Positions 18,710 to 27,663 of a DNA stretch of 64,000 nucleotides are shown here, piece by piece. Made by a program: the position numbers and the translations under genes. Source of the DNA: a bacterium (GTDB lineage Bacteria; Zhuqueibacterota; QNDG01; JAFGCO01); contig JAFGCO010000063.1 in the NCBI GenBank assembly GCA_016932575.1, positions 1-64,000 of the forward strand. Reading direction: 5' to 3'. Position 1 is the stretch's first letter; the number at the start of each line of letters is the position of its first letter. The notes under the pieces are model-generated. The model saw only the letters and a program-made list of their open reading frames with translations. It searched no databases and was not told where the DNA came from.

Positions 18710-21589
18710 ATGAGAAAATGCATGATTCCTGTTTTTTTCTGCATCATTTCATATTCTCTTTGCTTCGGCTCTGAAAAACCTGAAATTTTTGTACAGATGG
18801 GGCATACAGAAGAAGTAGAAGCCATGGATTTAAGCCCCGATGGCAGATATGCTTTATCCGCGATACATAAGACAATCTATATATGGGAGGTTGAAACAGG
18901 GCGATTGGTGAACCTGTTTGACAAACATAAAGGATCGGTCAGATCAATCCAATTTAGTCCTGACGGAGAAAAGGTGTTATCTCTGGGTCAATATATCTAT
19001 TTGTGGGATTTTCATAGCAGAGAAGTCATTCATCTGTTTAAAGTAGAGGCCTTTAAAAAATTCTATTGTGCCTTTTTCAGCCCTGATGGTGATAAGATAT
19101 TGGCTCCCAATAACGAAGGTGACATGGCTCCGAAAGTCTGGGATGTCGAATCCGGGCAGGAATTAAAACCCTGGAAAGGCTATGAGGATGTGATGTCAAT
19201 ATATTATGATCCTGCCAGGAAATGGCTCATTACCAAATATAACCGCCAGATAAAGATAATGAATTGTGCAAGCAGACAAGTTATCCATTCATTTGATGAA
19301 CCTTTTTTCATACTGGATGTCTCACAAAATGACCAATTATTAAGACTGGATGGATTATGGGATATTGATACATGGAAGCAACTGCATAAACTTGAATTCA
19401 ATCGAAGTCAATTCCGTGACTTTAAAGGATATTCCACCGGATGTTTCAGCGCAGACGGAAACTCTATTATCCTGTGTGCGTCGGTAGGTTTTACAACTGG
19501 ACGTAATGCTGTCGTTCAAAATAAAGGTTATATTTTTGTATATGATGTGAATACGCTGGAACTCACAAGTGCTGTCCCTGTTCGTGATTGTGCAATTAGT
19601 CATATCAGGCCTGCATCTGATGGACGCCGTGTGCTTGTGAGCGGATATGGAAGGATGAATACCGGACTGATGCTCTTGGTGGACCTGAAAACGGGTCAGG
19701 TAGTGAGCCGTTTTGATGGTGCCAGTCATAAATCTCGAGCAATTTCCATCAGCTCCGATAGCCGATTGATGGCAACAGGCGGTGATGATGGGTTTATTCA
19801 TCTTTGGAGTCTGGAGAGTGGGCAGAAACTGAATAGCAAGGAAATGGTCCATCAATTCGGGATTTATATGATCAGTGATCTGGCTTTCTCATCTGACGGG
19901 AGTCAAATATTTTGGGATGCACTGGCTTCAAACTGGGGTTCATGGGATTTATACGAGAACAGTGAGATTCTTAAATATAAAAATAACAAGTTATTTGAAA
20001 AAAATCTAAAACAAAATCAGAAGTTGTTCAGATATCAAAGCCGTGTTGTGAATAAAAGAGAACGGAATGTAAAAAAAGGTTTAAAGCTTCAAGTATGGCC
20101 CCAGGATGTTTTAAGAATTAAATACACAAAAACCGAGAAAGAGACACTATTAAAACAATGGGGAGGCGTTTCTTGTGCACAATTTTATCCGGCCGGTGAT
20201 AAAATTATAACAGGAAGTCAGTCTGGTGCAACCATAAAACTCTGGGATGCAAAATCAGGCCAGGAGTTGGTAACCTTTTATGTCCTGCCTGATGGCGAAT
20301 GGGTATCCATGACGCCCGAGGGATATTTTAATGCGTCTGAAAACGGTTCAAAATATATTCACTGCAGGATTGGTGATAAACTCTACAGCATCGATCAGTT
20401 TTTCGAACAGTTCTACAGGCCGGATATTGTGGCCGAAGTACTGGAGAAAGGGAAACAGGCGCCCCAAATCGCAGAAATTCCCCAGGCGGATCCGGATAAA
20501 CTGGTCACTCTGGATAAACCAGTCAGGCTGCCGCCTGAGGTACGCATCGTTTCCCCCCATGTTGGGGATGTTTTCGAAAAGCAGGAAGTCGATGTCACGG
20601 TGGAGGTGAGGGATATGGGAGGCGGCATTGATGAAGTGCGCTTGTTTCAGAACGGCAAGTGGGTGGCCGGCGAAGAACGCGGCATACGGGTCACGCCTCA
20701 GTCGGATGTGCTCATAAAAACCTGTCGGCTTTTATTGCTGGAAGGAGAGAATCGAATCAGGGTTTTGGCTTTCAGCAGTGACCGTATTGAGAGCAATGCC
20801 GATAATATCACCATCCTGCTCAAGGGACCGGAGAGAACCACGGATTTGTGGCTGTTGACTGTGGGCATTAATGCCTATCAGAATTCAGCACTGAATCTGA
20901 ATTACGCCGAACCCGATGCACACGCGATTCATTCGTATTTTGAAACCAAAGCGGAAAAGCTGTTTCGATCCTTTCATCCGCTTGTCTGTTTAAATCAGCA
21001 GGCCACCAGACAGGGTATTCTGTCGCAGTTTGAAATGCTTGAATCCCGGAGCCGGCCGGAGGATCTGGTCATCGTCTATCTGGCCGGTCACGGTGATGCG
21101 CTTGGTGAGGAGTGGTACTTTATTCCTCATGATCTGGTTTATCCCGAGAATGGAGATCAGCTCAGGGCAACAGGCCTTTCAGCCTCTGAAATTTCGGACA
21201 TCATGACACGGATCAGGGCGCAGAAGATCCTGATGCTGGTGGATGCATGTAAATCAGGGCAGGTGCTGGTTGCTTTCCGCGGACTGACCGAACGTAAGGC
21301 CCTGCTGCAGCTGGCCCGTTCTTCGGGGACCTATGTGGTGGCAGCCACGACCAGTGAGCAACTGGCTACGGAGTTTCAGGAGCTCGGGCATGGTGTGTTT
21401 ACCTATACACTGCTGCAAGGGCTGAAGGGCGAAGCGGATGGAAGTCCCAAGGACGGACGGGTGACTGTTGAAGAGCTTTCTGCGTATATCAAGGGCACCC
21501 TGCCCGAATTGACGCAGAAATACCGGGGCCAGGCCCAGTATCCGACGAGCAAGGGAACAGGCATGGATTTTCCGCTGATGGTGGAGTAA
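18710..21589 (+). CDS. Exported WD40 beta-propeller protein with C-terminal caspase-like protease
   Basis: 959 residues from ATG 18710, nine bases after GGAGG; ATGs at 18701 and 18704 lie too close to it. Signal peptide residues 1 to about 21 (ending CFGS). One WD40 region (about 28-390), a disordered, Lys-rich segment, a last blade (IKLWDAKSGQEL), the linker MTPEGYFNASENG ... YRPDIVAEVL (about 535-585), an Ig-like/Big-9-like domain (PPEVRIVSPHVGDVF, about 615-710) and a caspase domain from about 718. His about 794 (LAGHGD) and Cys about 847 (DACKSGQ) form the dyad. The caspase domain is of a different subtype from the other two here (GINAYQ start, shorter loops). It ends 25 bp before the next gene, so the two are probably co-transcribed. 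Confidence 0.88.
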   Translation: MRKCMIPVFFCIISYSLCFGSEKPEIFVQMGHTEEVEAMDLSPDGRYALSAIHKTIYIWEVETGRLVNLFDKHKGSVRSIQFSPDGEKVLSLGQYIYLWDFHSREVIHLFKVEAFKKFYCAFFSPDGDKILAPNNEGDMAPKVWDVESGQELKPWKGYEDVMSIYYDPARKWLITKYNRQIKIMNCASRQVIHSFDEPFFILDVSQNDQLLRLDGLWDIDTWKQLHKLEFNRSQFRDFKGYSTGCFSADGNSIILCASVGFTTGRNAVVQNKGYIFVYDVNTLELTSAVPVRDCAISHIRPASDGRRVLVSGYGRMNTGLMLLVDLKTGQVVSRFDGASHKSRAISISSDSRLMATGGDDGFIHLWSLESGQKLNSKEMVHQFGIYMISDLAFSSDGSQIFWDALASNWGSWDLYENSEILKYKNNKLFEKNLKQNQKLFRYQSRVVNKRERNVKKGLKLQVWPQDVLRIKYTKTEKETLLKQWGGVSCAQFYPAGDKIITGSQSGATIKLWDAKSGQELVTFYVLPDGEWVSMTPEGYFNASENGSKYIHCRIGDKLYSIDQFFEQFYRPDIVAEVLEKGKQAPQIAEIPQADPDKLVTLDKPVRLPPEVRIVSPHVGDVFEKQEVDVTVEVRDMGGGIDEVRLFQNGKWVAGEERGIRVTPQSDVLIKTCRLLLLEGENRIRVLAFSSDRIESNADNITILLKGPERTTDLWLLTVGINAYQNSALNLNYAEPDAHAIHSYFETKAEKLFRSFHPLVCLNQQATRQGILSQFEMLESRSRPEDLVIVYLAGHGDALGEEWYFIPHDLVYPENGDQLRATGLSASEISDIMTRIRAQKILMLVDACKSGQVLVAFRGLTERKALLQLARSSGTYVVAATTSEQLATEFQELGHGVFTYTLLQGLKGEADGSPKDGRVTVEELSAYIKGTLPELTQKYRGQAQYPTSKGTGMDFPLMVE

Positions 21590-21614
21590 ATCGTGAAATA
21601 AATGGGGGTGTCTG

Positions 21615-24600
21615 ATGTGTTTTAGAAAAATTTTGATCATCAGCCTTTTTATTTTTCAGATTGTCTGTGCAGGACAATCAATACCGGTTCATCGGGAAAA
21701 GGTTCCTTTTGATCTGGTTGTTCAACATGGTCACAGCGAGTTGGTGAAAAAGATGGCTATTGGACCGAATGGTCGTATAACAGTAACTGCCAGTGATGAT
21801 GGTACCATTAAACAATGGGATATTCAAACTGGCAAAATGTTGCGTACCTACATCGTGAATGAAAAGGAATTTTCTGCCTATGATGTGGTTATTGATCCAA
21901 AAGGGAAATACATCATTTCACCGGCGAGAAGAGAAAGTTATGAGTATTATCTAAAAAAATGGGATCTGAAAACAGGGAAGCTTTTATACCCTTTAAATCC
22001 TGATGGTATTGAATTTCAAAATGATATTGATCAAATAAGTATTTCCCCCGATGGAAATTTTATCATAATCTATAGTATTTCAAAGTACTTAAAGATATTA
22101 GACATTGAAACATGCAAATCCCTTTGGGAAATAGGGATGGACGATAAAACTAAAAATGTTTATGGTTTTTCAGTCGACCCAAGCGGACAATATATAATAA
22201 CTAACCTTTATCTTCATGGCAAGAAATCAATACAAATCAGAGAATTGGCGACAGGTAAACTATCTCATACAATAGAATCAAACATCGAAGAACTCAACAA
22301 TATTGATATTAAATTTGATCCCTCAGGCAAATACTTTATCGTTTCAGGTACAATAGATAGGTATCTTCCCGAAAATGACATATTATCCATTTCTGTATGG
22401 AATTTTCAAGATGTTAAAAGACTATATTCAATCGATTTGGAATTCGCCGGAAATGCGCCTGTTGTTTTTCACCCATCACAGGAAATGATGATTGTGCCTG
22501 ATGTAAAGAACAGTGAATTCATGGTAGTAGAAATCGGTAATGGAGAAGTGAAAAGAAAGTGGAAATACGAGAAGAAACTAAAGACGCTTTATTTCGATAA
22601 AAGTGGTCACTATTTGATGTCCAATTGTACCACTACCAGTAATCGGTATATGAGGCTTTGGGATTATACAACGGGTGATCTGTTAATAATATCCCCCATC
22701 CAAAATTATTATGATCCATTTGAGGAAGCTCTGTTTGATCCCACAGGAGAATACATCCTCTATAGAGGGAATAAATCGCTGACGGTAATTAGGTTGACAG
22801 ATCTTAAAATAATAAAACAAATAAGAATAATACCCGCATGGCTGCACCATATAGCAGCCAGAGACACCAGCGGTCAGTTTTTATATTCATATTTTACACC
22901 AGGACACGTCGGTGAAGATTTTTTGAATAAATGGGAATTGCCGTCTTTAAAAATGGTTAAAAGTATGAGATCAAGATGGTTTCGGACAGATCACCTTCCT
23001 GTTGATCCTGATGCAGAAACTGTATTCACATATGCTGAATTGTATGATTCTGCTCTGGTTTATAACCTGGAATCGGGAGAAATAGTGAAAAAATTGGGTG
23101 GAAACCTAAGGGAAAAGGGATCCTGGATAGGTGATGGTTTGGTAGAAGTCGATCCATTAGGTGAGTTTGTTTTCTGCGCATTTGAAGACCGTATTTATAA
23201 ATGGCATATTGATACGGGTGAATTGGTCAAGACGATAAAACTGCCCGAAAAAGTAAAAATTCCAGGTTATAAAAAACCACAGAAACGATATAACAATTGT
23301 CTCGCAATTGATCCGACGAGAAAATGGATTATACTCACATATTCAGATGTTATAGATATTTATAAGTTTAAATCAGGTAAATTACACAAAAGAATTTTTA
23401 CTTATTTTGAACCTGTTTCCCACTCCAACAATTGTCTTGCCATTGATCCTAATGGCGAATTTATTGTGACTTCTTCAGGATCCCACAATCTTCGATCATG
23501 GCGTTTAAACGATGGCCAAATCATGAATTCAAAATATTTTAAAGGATTTAGTTCTATCAAGCAAATGGCTATTGATTCATCTGGTCAATTACTTATTGCC
23601 GGACATGATGATGGCATTATTTCGATATGGGATGCAAATACACTCGAACATGTAAACACTAAATTTGAACATACAGATCTAATAGGATCGATTCTATTTA
23701 TACAAAATACAAATATCATGATTACAACAAGTGATGATCAAACAGCCAAAATGTGGAATTTAAATACATGGGAACATGTGACATTAATTGGTAATCAAGC
23801 AGGCTGGATTGTTTACACCCCAGACGGTTATTTCGACGCCTCCCCACATGGGGGTGATATGGTAGCTATGGTCAGTGGTTTGGAAGCCTTTGGTGTAGAC
23901 CAGTTCGCGGTGCGAAATAACCGGCCGGATATTATTCTCAAAAGGATGGGCATGGGCAGTCAGGAACTGATCGACCACTATTACGCCCAATACAAACGCC
24001 GTATCCGCCGATTAGGGATTACAGAAGAACAACTCAGCAGTGATCTGCACGTGCCCGAAGCGGAGATACTGGAATCCAAACAAGACGGAAAATTCGTTTC
24101 TGTTCGATTTGCATTGAATGATGACCAATACCCTATCAAACGCTACAATATTTATGTCAACGACGTCCCTCTCTTTGGAGGTTACGGAAAAGAGGTCTCC
24201 GGCCGTTCAGTCCAGAAAACCGAAAGTGTGGAACTCACAACCGGCACAAATAAAATCGAAGTGAGCTGTTTCAATACAGCAGGCGCGGAATCATTCCGGG
24301 CCATCACATATGCCGAGCATCAGGAAGAAGTGCAGCCGGATTTGTACTTCCTTGCTTTCGGCGTCTCCCAATATCAAAATTCCGATCTGAATTTGAGTTA
24401 TGCCCACAAAGATGCGCTGGATCTGGCAGACGCATTTCAGGGCTTGTCTGGCCAATTCGGAACGGTGAATGTCAAAACATACACAGACGATCAGGTCACT
24501 GTTCAGAATATCCAAAATGCAAAAGATTTCCTGAAAGGTGCCAAAACCGATGACATATTCGTGCTTTTTATCGCCGGTCACGGTATGTATTCTCAGGGTG

Positions 24601-25181
24601 ATGATGCCACCTACTACTACCTGACCCACAACACCGATATTGCCAATCTGTCCCAAACGGCAGCCGATTTTGATCTGATTGAGGGTCTGCTGCAGGGCAT
24701 CAAATCCAGAAAGAAGCTGTTTTTGATGGATACCTGCGAATCGGGTGAAATTGATGAGGAGAAACAGAGTACTTATTATGCGCTGGCAGATTCCAGAGGA
24801 ATCAAGGCCAGAACGTCCAGAGCCGTGGTGTTTAAGGAAAGAACCGAACAACACAAACGCTCGTATCTGTACCAGAAAGACCGGTACATCTACAACGATC
24901 TGATCCGCCGATCCGGAGCCATTGTATTTTCATCTTCACGTGGCGGCGAGTTTTCCTATGAGAGCGATGCTGTACAGAACGGGCTGTTTACCGAAGAAAT
25001 TCTTAAGTGTCTGACTGAGGGCGTTGGAGATTCGGATGGCAACGGAATCGTGTCCACCGATGAACTCCGGGATCATGTATCCAGAGCCGTAGCAGAATCC
25101 ACAGAAGACGCTCAGCATCCCACCGTGGACCGGGATAATATTTATCAGAAATTCGGATTTCCAGTGAGTAAAGAAAAATGA
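21615..25181 (+). CDS. Exported WD40 beta-propeller protein with C-terminal caspase-like protease
   Basis: 1188 residues; start ATG has GGGGGTG five bases upstream. Signal peptide residues 1 to about 20 (FQIVCAGQ). About ten to twelve degenerate WD40 blades fill residues 30-720; the motif drifts to IDPSGQY..I and KWDLKTGKL. The linker (GWIVYTPDGYFDASPHGGD, about 730) is followed by an Ig-like segment (RYNIYVNDVPLFGGYG) and the caspase domain. His about 989 (AGHGMY) and Cys about 1041 (DTCESGE) form an intact dyad. From the linker onward it is roughly two-thirds identical by eye to the product of 11787-16133, while the propellers are clearly diverged, pointing to a duplicated effector with a replaced or fast-evolving sensor part. 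Confidence 0.88.
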   Translation: MCFRKILIISLFIFQIVCAGQSIPVHREKVPFDLVVQHGHSELVKKMAIGPNGRITVTASDDGTIKQWDIQTGKMLRTYIVNEKEFSAYDVVIDPKGKYIISPARRESYEYYLKKWDLKTGKLLYPLNPDGIEFQNDIDQISISPDGNFIIIYSISKYLKILDIETCKSLWEIGMDDKTKNVYGFSVDPSGQYIITNLYLHGKKSIQIRELATGKLSHTIESNIEELNNIDIKFDPSGKYFIVSGTIDRYLPENDILSISVWNFQDVKRLYSIDLEFAGNAPVVFHPSQEMMIVPDVKNSEFMVVEIGNGEVKRKWKYEKKLKTLYFDKSGHYLMSNCTTTSNRYMRLWDYTTGDLLIISPIQNYYDPFEEALFDPTGEYILYRGNKSLTVIRLTDLKIIKQIRIIPAWLHHIAARDTSGQFLYSYFTPGHVGEDFLNKWELPSLKMVKSMRSRWFRTDHLPVDPDAETVFTYAELYDSALVYNLESGEIVKKLGGNLREKGSWIGDGLVEVDPLGEFVFCAFEDRIYKWHIDTGELVKTIKLPEKVKIPGYKKPQKRYNNCLAIDPTRKWIILTYSDVIDIYKFKSGKLHKRIFTYFEPVSHSNNCLAIDPNGEFIVTSSGSHNLRSWRLNDGQIMNSKYFKGFSSIKQMAIDSSGQLLIAGHDDGIISIWDANTLEHVNTKFEHTDLIGSILFIQNTNIMITTSDDQTAKMWNLNTWEHVTLIGNQAGWIVYTPDGYFDASPHGGDMVAMVSGLEAFGVDQFAVRNNRPDIILKRMGMGSQELIDHYYAQYKRRIRRLGITEEQLSSDLHVPEAEILESKQDGKFVSVRFALNDDQYPIKRYNIYVNDVPLFGGYGKEVSGRSVQKTESVELTTGTNKIEVSCFNTAGAESFRAITYAEHQEEVQPDLYFLAFGVSQYQNSDLNLSYAHKDALDLADAFQGLSGQFGTVNVKTYTDDQVTVQNIQNAKDFLKGAKTDDIFVLFIAGHGMYSQGDDATYYYLTHNTDIANLSQTAADFDLIEGLLQGIKSRKKLFLMDTCESGEIDEEKQSTYYALADSRGIKARTSRAVVFKERTEQHKRSYLYQKDRYIYNDLIRRSGAIVFSSSRGGEFSYESDAVQNGLFTEEILKCLTEGVGDSDGNGIVSTDELRDHVSRAVAESTEDAQHPTVDRDNIYQKFGFPVSKEK

Positions 25182-25204
25182 GAAACGGAGTTTCTCTGAA
25201 AAAT

Positions 25205-25234
25205 CTCGTTCCCAAACCGGAGTTTGGGAACGAG
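25205..25234. repeat. Perfect 13-bp hairpin CTCGTTCCCAAAC/GTTTGGGAACGAG
   Basis: Arms 25205-25217 and 25222-25234 with loop CGGA. This is a known style of dispersed intergenic palindrome. It lies 23 bp after the stop of the last WD40-caspase gene and could also act as a transcription end. Confidence 0.7.
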
Positions 25235-25241
25235 GGGAATC

Positions 25242-25330
25242 GGTCATCTCGAAGGAGTCTACCAAGGGTGGACGACTGAGAGATCTGAAAATGCTTACCT
25301 TAAAAGAACTCTCGCTCCGCTCGAGATGAC
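25242..25330. repeat. Inverted repeat of the GTCATCTCGA...TCGAGATGAC family, copy 2
   Basis: GTCATCTCGA near 25243 pairs with TCGAGATGAC ending near 25330; the left arm repeats CTCGAAGGAGT and CGACTGAGAGATCT from the 16230-16309 copy. The two copies bracket the three downstream WD40 genes. Confidence 0.75.
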
Positions 25331-25471
25331 ACTTTTTATATAATACAAATGAATGCCATCTTGATTCCGATGTATCTGAAGAGAAATCTTTAAACAAAAA
25401 CAATACCTGTTTCGATGTCTTGTCAGCGGTTCTGAATTCCGGCGAAATCAAATGTGATATTCAAATCCATC

Positions 25472-26449
25472 TTATTTATTGAATCGCCGTATAAACTCCC
25501 TCGCTTTCACCCCCGATTCCGAAAGCTTATCCAAAGACCAGCCGCCTTTGGGATCCGCACCGGGTCTGAGAGCCGAACAGGTCTCCTGTTTATCCGAAAT
25601 CGACCATTTGACCCAGCTGATCTGATTTTTTCCCATCCAGTCGATCCAGAGATTCCATTCTTCCATATCCAGTTTATCCTGTCCGGATGAGTTGCAGCCG
25701 TCCGATTCAGAAACGAAAATAGGAATCCCTTTCGACAAAGCATAATCTCCCCGGTCTCTTAACCATTGCCGGTGAGTTACAGCGTAAAAATGCAAGGTAT
25801 ACATTAAATTTATATGTTCCCTGATCGGATCATCAGCCACAATATGCACATCCTGATCCCAGTGAGGATTTCCGATTAAAATAATATTGTCCGGATCATA
25901 CTGACGAATCGCTGTGATGAGTGTGTCAGAATAGGCTTTCACAAGGGCCCAATCCTGTCTGACAGGTTCATTATAAATTTCATAAATTATATTCGGATGC
26001 TCTCCATATGCCTTTGCCATGTCAATGAAGAAGGCTTTGGCTTCTTCTATATGATTTTCAGCGTGATGATCGTGCCAGTCGATGATCACATAAATTCCCT
26101 GGTCGATGCATGCTTCCACCACGGTTTTCATCAGGCCTTTGGCATGTTCCGGCATGTCCAGATAAGCGCTGTCCGGCTCAATGCCCATGGCTGCGCGAAG
26201 AACGGTAATCTTCCAATCATCCCGAAGCCATTTTACCGCATCCGCATTCCAGAATTTCGGCCACCAGTTATGCCAGCCCAAACTGACACCGCGCAGTACA
26301 ACCGGGTCGCCATTAGCATTCAACAGCCGGGTGCCTTTGACTGAAAGCCGGCCGTGCTGCTTGACAACCGACTTTTCATGGCAGAAGTTCAATATCAAAC
26401 CTCCGGTGATAAACAGTACTAAAAAGATAATGGGATAGTTATTTTTCAT
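25472..26449 (-). CDS. Secreted glycoside hydrolase family 5 endoglucanase-like protein
   Basis: 325 residues with an N-terminal hydrophobic anchor or signal (residues about 6-23). It reads as a single GH5 TIM barrel: VLRGVSLGWHNWW (strand 1), IDWHDHHAEN, the acid/base Glu in YEIYNEP and the nucleophile Glu in IFVSESDG, with W.IDWMGKNQISWVKWSISD at the end. Length is right for a lone catalytic domain; no carbohydrate-binding module or sorting domain is attached. The nucleophile motif departs from the common VTEWG or VTEFG but follows the GH5_2 pattern ending in SSG. Likely cleaves beta-1,4-glucan outside the cytoplasm. It is transcribed toward the WD40-caspase cluster and shares no operon with it. 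The Shine-Dalgarno site is weak. Confidence 0.85.
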   Translation of the reverse strand: MKNNYPIIFLVLFITGGLILNFCHEKSVVKQHGRLSVKGTRLLNANGDPVVLRGVSLGWHNWWPKFWNADAVKWLRDDWKITVLRAAMGIEPDSAYLDMPEHAKGLMKTVVEACIDQGIYVIIDWHDHHAENHIEEAKAFFIDMAKAYGEHPNIIYEIYNEPVRQDWALVKAYSDTLITAIRQYDPDNIILIGNPHWDQDVHIVADDPIREHINLMYTLHFYAVTHRQWLRDRGDYALSKGIPIFVSESDGCNSSGQDKLDMEEWNLWIDWMGKNQISWVKWSISDKQETCSALRPGADPKGGWSLDKLSESGVKAREFIRRFNK

Positions 26450-26818
26450 TTAAGTCTCTTTTTTAAATCAGCGCCTTAAAAACGTTGGGTCATTGTATCT
26501 TTGGACTATCGGGTTCCATAGATATTAGAATATTATCTCAATAAATATAAAATAAACAAAGTTTTTTCAGCAGGCAAATTAAAATTGCAATTTAACAAAT
26601 TTTAACATAATCAATATCTGATCAAAACAAATAATTTTCAACATAAGAAAAATAAAAAAAAATGATTTTTTGCTTGTAAATTTTAACGGGAATTTGTATT
26701 CTTGGATCGATTATCAATCAATTTGAGAACAGCAGATTCTGAGTGATCAATGCAATTTGAAATTTTATTATCAGAGGAGTATTATCGAGTTTAAAGGAAG
26801 CAGGAATTTTAAAAAATC
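26450..26818. other. 369-bp AT-rich divergent promoter region
   Basis: Very A+T-rich spacer between two divergently transcribed genes (GH5 on minus, YciO-like on plus). Apart from the promoter candidate listed separately I see no gene, hairpin or repeat. Confidence 0.5.
26674..26702 (+). promoter_or_regulatory. Possible sigma-70-type promoter for the YciO-like gene
   Basis: TTGTAA (26674-26679) and TATTCT (26697-26702) are separated by exactly 17 bp, about 115 bp upstream of the start. The match is by eye in AT-rich DNA, so chance occurrence is possible. Confidence 0.35.
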
Positions 26819-27430
26819 ATGACGCAATATTTTAAAATACACAATATCACTCCTCAGAATCGGCTAATTGAAAAAGCTGTGGATATTGTGCGTAACGGTG
26901 GTGTGATTGTATATCCAACAGATTCCACATATGCTTTAGGCTGTCATATGGAAGACAAGACTGCTTTACATCGCATCATCCGGATTCGCCATCTTGATGC
27001 AAAACATCATTTTACTCTGGTTTGCCGGGATTTATCTGAATTGTCAACATATGCCAGATTTGATACACCGGCGTATCGGTTTTTAAAATTTCATACACCG
27101 GGGCCCTATACGTTTATCCTTCCTGCAACCAGAGAAGTGCCAAGGCGATTGCTTCATCCCAAACAGAAAACCGTTGGCCTCAGGGTGCCTGATCATCCCA
27201 TTACTCATGCGCTGCTGGAATGTCTTAATGAACCCATGATGACTACCACACTGCTTCTTCCGGGAGAAGAGTATCCATTGAATGACGGAGAAATGATTCG
27301 GGACCGTTTGTTTCTGCAAGTTGATTTGGTGATTGACGGAGGGGCGTGCGGTACAGTACCGACAACACTTGTGGATCTTACAGGAGAAACTCCAATTCTG
27401 TTACGGGTAGGTAAGGGGGAGTTGGGATAA
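26819..27430 (+). CDS. YciO/YrdC/Sua5-family protein (L-threonylcarbamoyladenylate synthase-like)
   Basis: 203 residues forming one YrdC-like domain: IVYPTDSTYALGCH for the nucleotide-binding start, IRHLDAKHHFTLVCRDLSEL, GPYTFILPA and VGLRVPDHP. The spacing and the HFTLVCRDLSELSTYA segment match the YciO branch rather than TsaC proper, and the C-terminal Sua5 domain is absent. TsaC/Sua5 enzymes make threonylcarbamoyl-AMP for tRNA t6A; whether YciO-branch members do the same at useful rates is not settled. Cytoplasmic. It stands alone, followed by a repeat-rich gap. Confidence 0.85.
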   Translation: MTQYFKIHNITPQNRLIEKAVDIVRNGGVIVYPTDSTYALGCHMEDKTALHRIIRIRHLDAKHHFTLVCRDLSELSTYARFDTPAYRFLKFHTPGPYTFILPATREVPRRLLHPKQKTVGLRVPDHPITHALLECLNEPMMTTTLLLPGEEYPLNDGEMIRDRLFLQVDLVIDGGACGTVPTTLVDLTGETPILLRVGKGELG

Positions 27431-27479
27431 AGGACCAGGAATCGGAATTGAAGAATTGATATTGGTATTGGGGAAAGAT

Positions 27480-27527
27480 GGTAATAGGGTAATTGGGTAA
27501 TAGAGTAATTGGATAATTGGGTAACAA
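27480..27527. repeat. Octamer tandem array GGTAATTG, six copies
   Basis: Reads as GGTAATAG, GGTAATTG, GGTAATAG, AGTAATTG, GATAATTG and GGTAACAA: period 8 with substitutions only. Confidence 0.8.
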
Positions 27528-27539
27528 TATATTGAATAA

Positions 27540-27571
27540 GTCGTTGTGTCATTGAGTCTTAGAGTCAAAAG
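27540..27571. repeat. Octamer tandem array GTCATTGA, four copies
   Basis: Reads as GTCGTTGT, GTCATTGA, GTCTTAGA and GTCAAAAG, directly after the GGTAATTG array. Same period, different unit. Confidence 0.65.
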
Positions 27572-27663
27572 TGGAAGAGTAGACAAATAATCATAGAAAA
27601 AATTAATTCCTCATTTAAAGTAAATCAGCGGGATGTTGTTAACAATATTAAAGGATTGATTTT

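Noticed and set aside
25472-26449. Lipoprotein assignment for the GH5 enzyme
   Set aside because: The Cys after the hydrophobic stretch lies in LNFC, which does not fit a lipobox; a simple signal or anchor is more likely.
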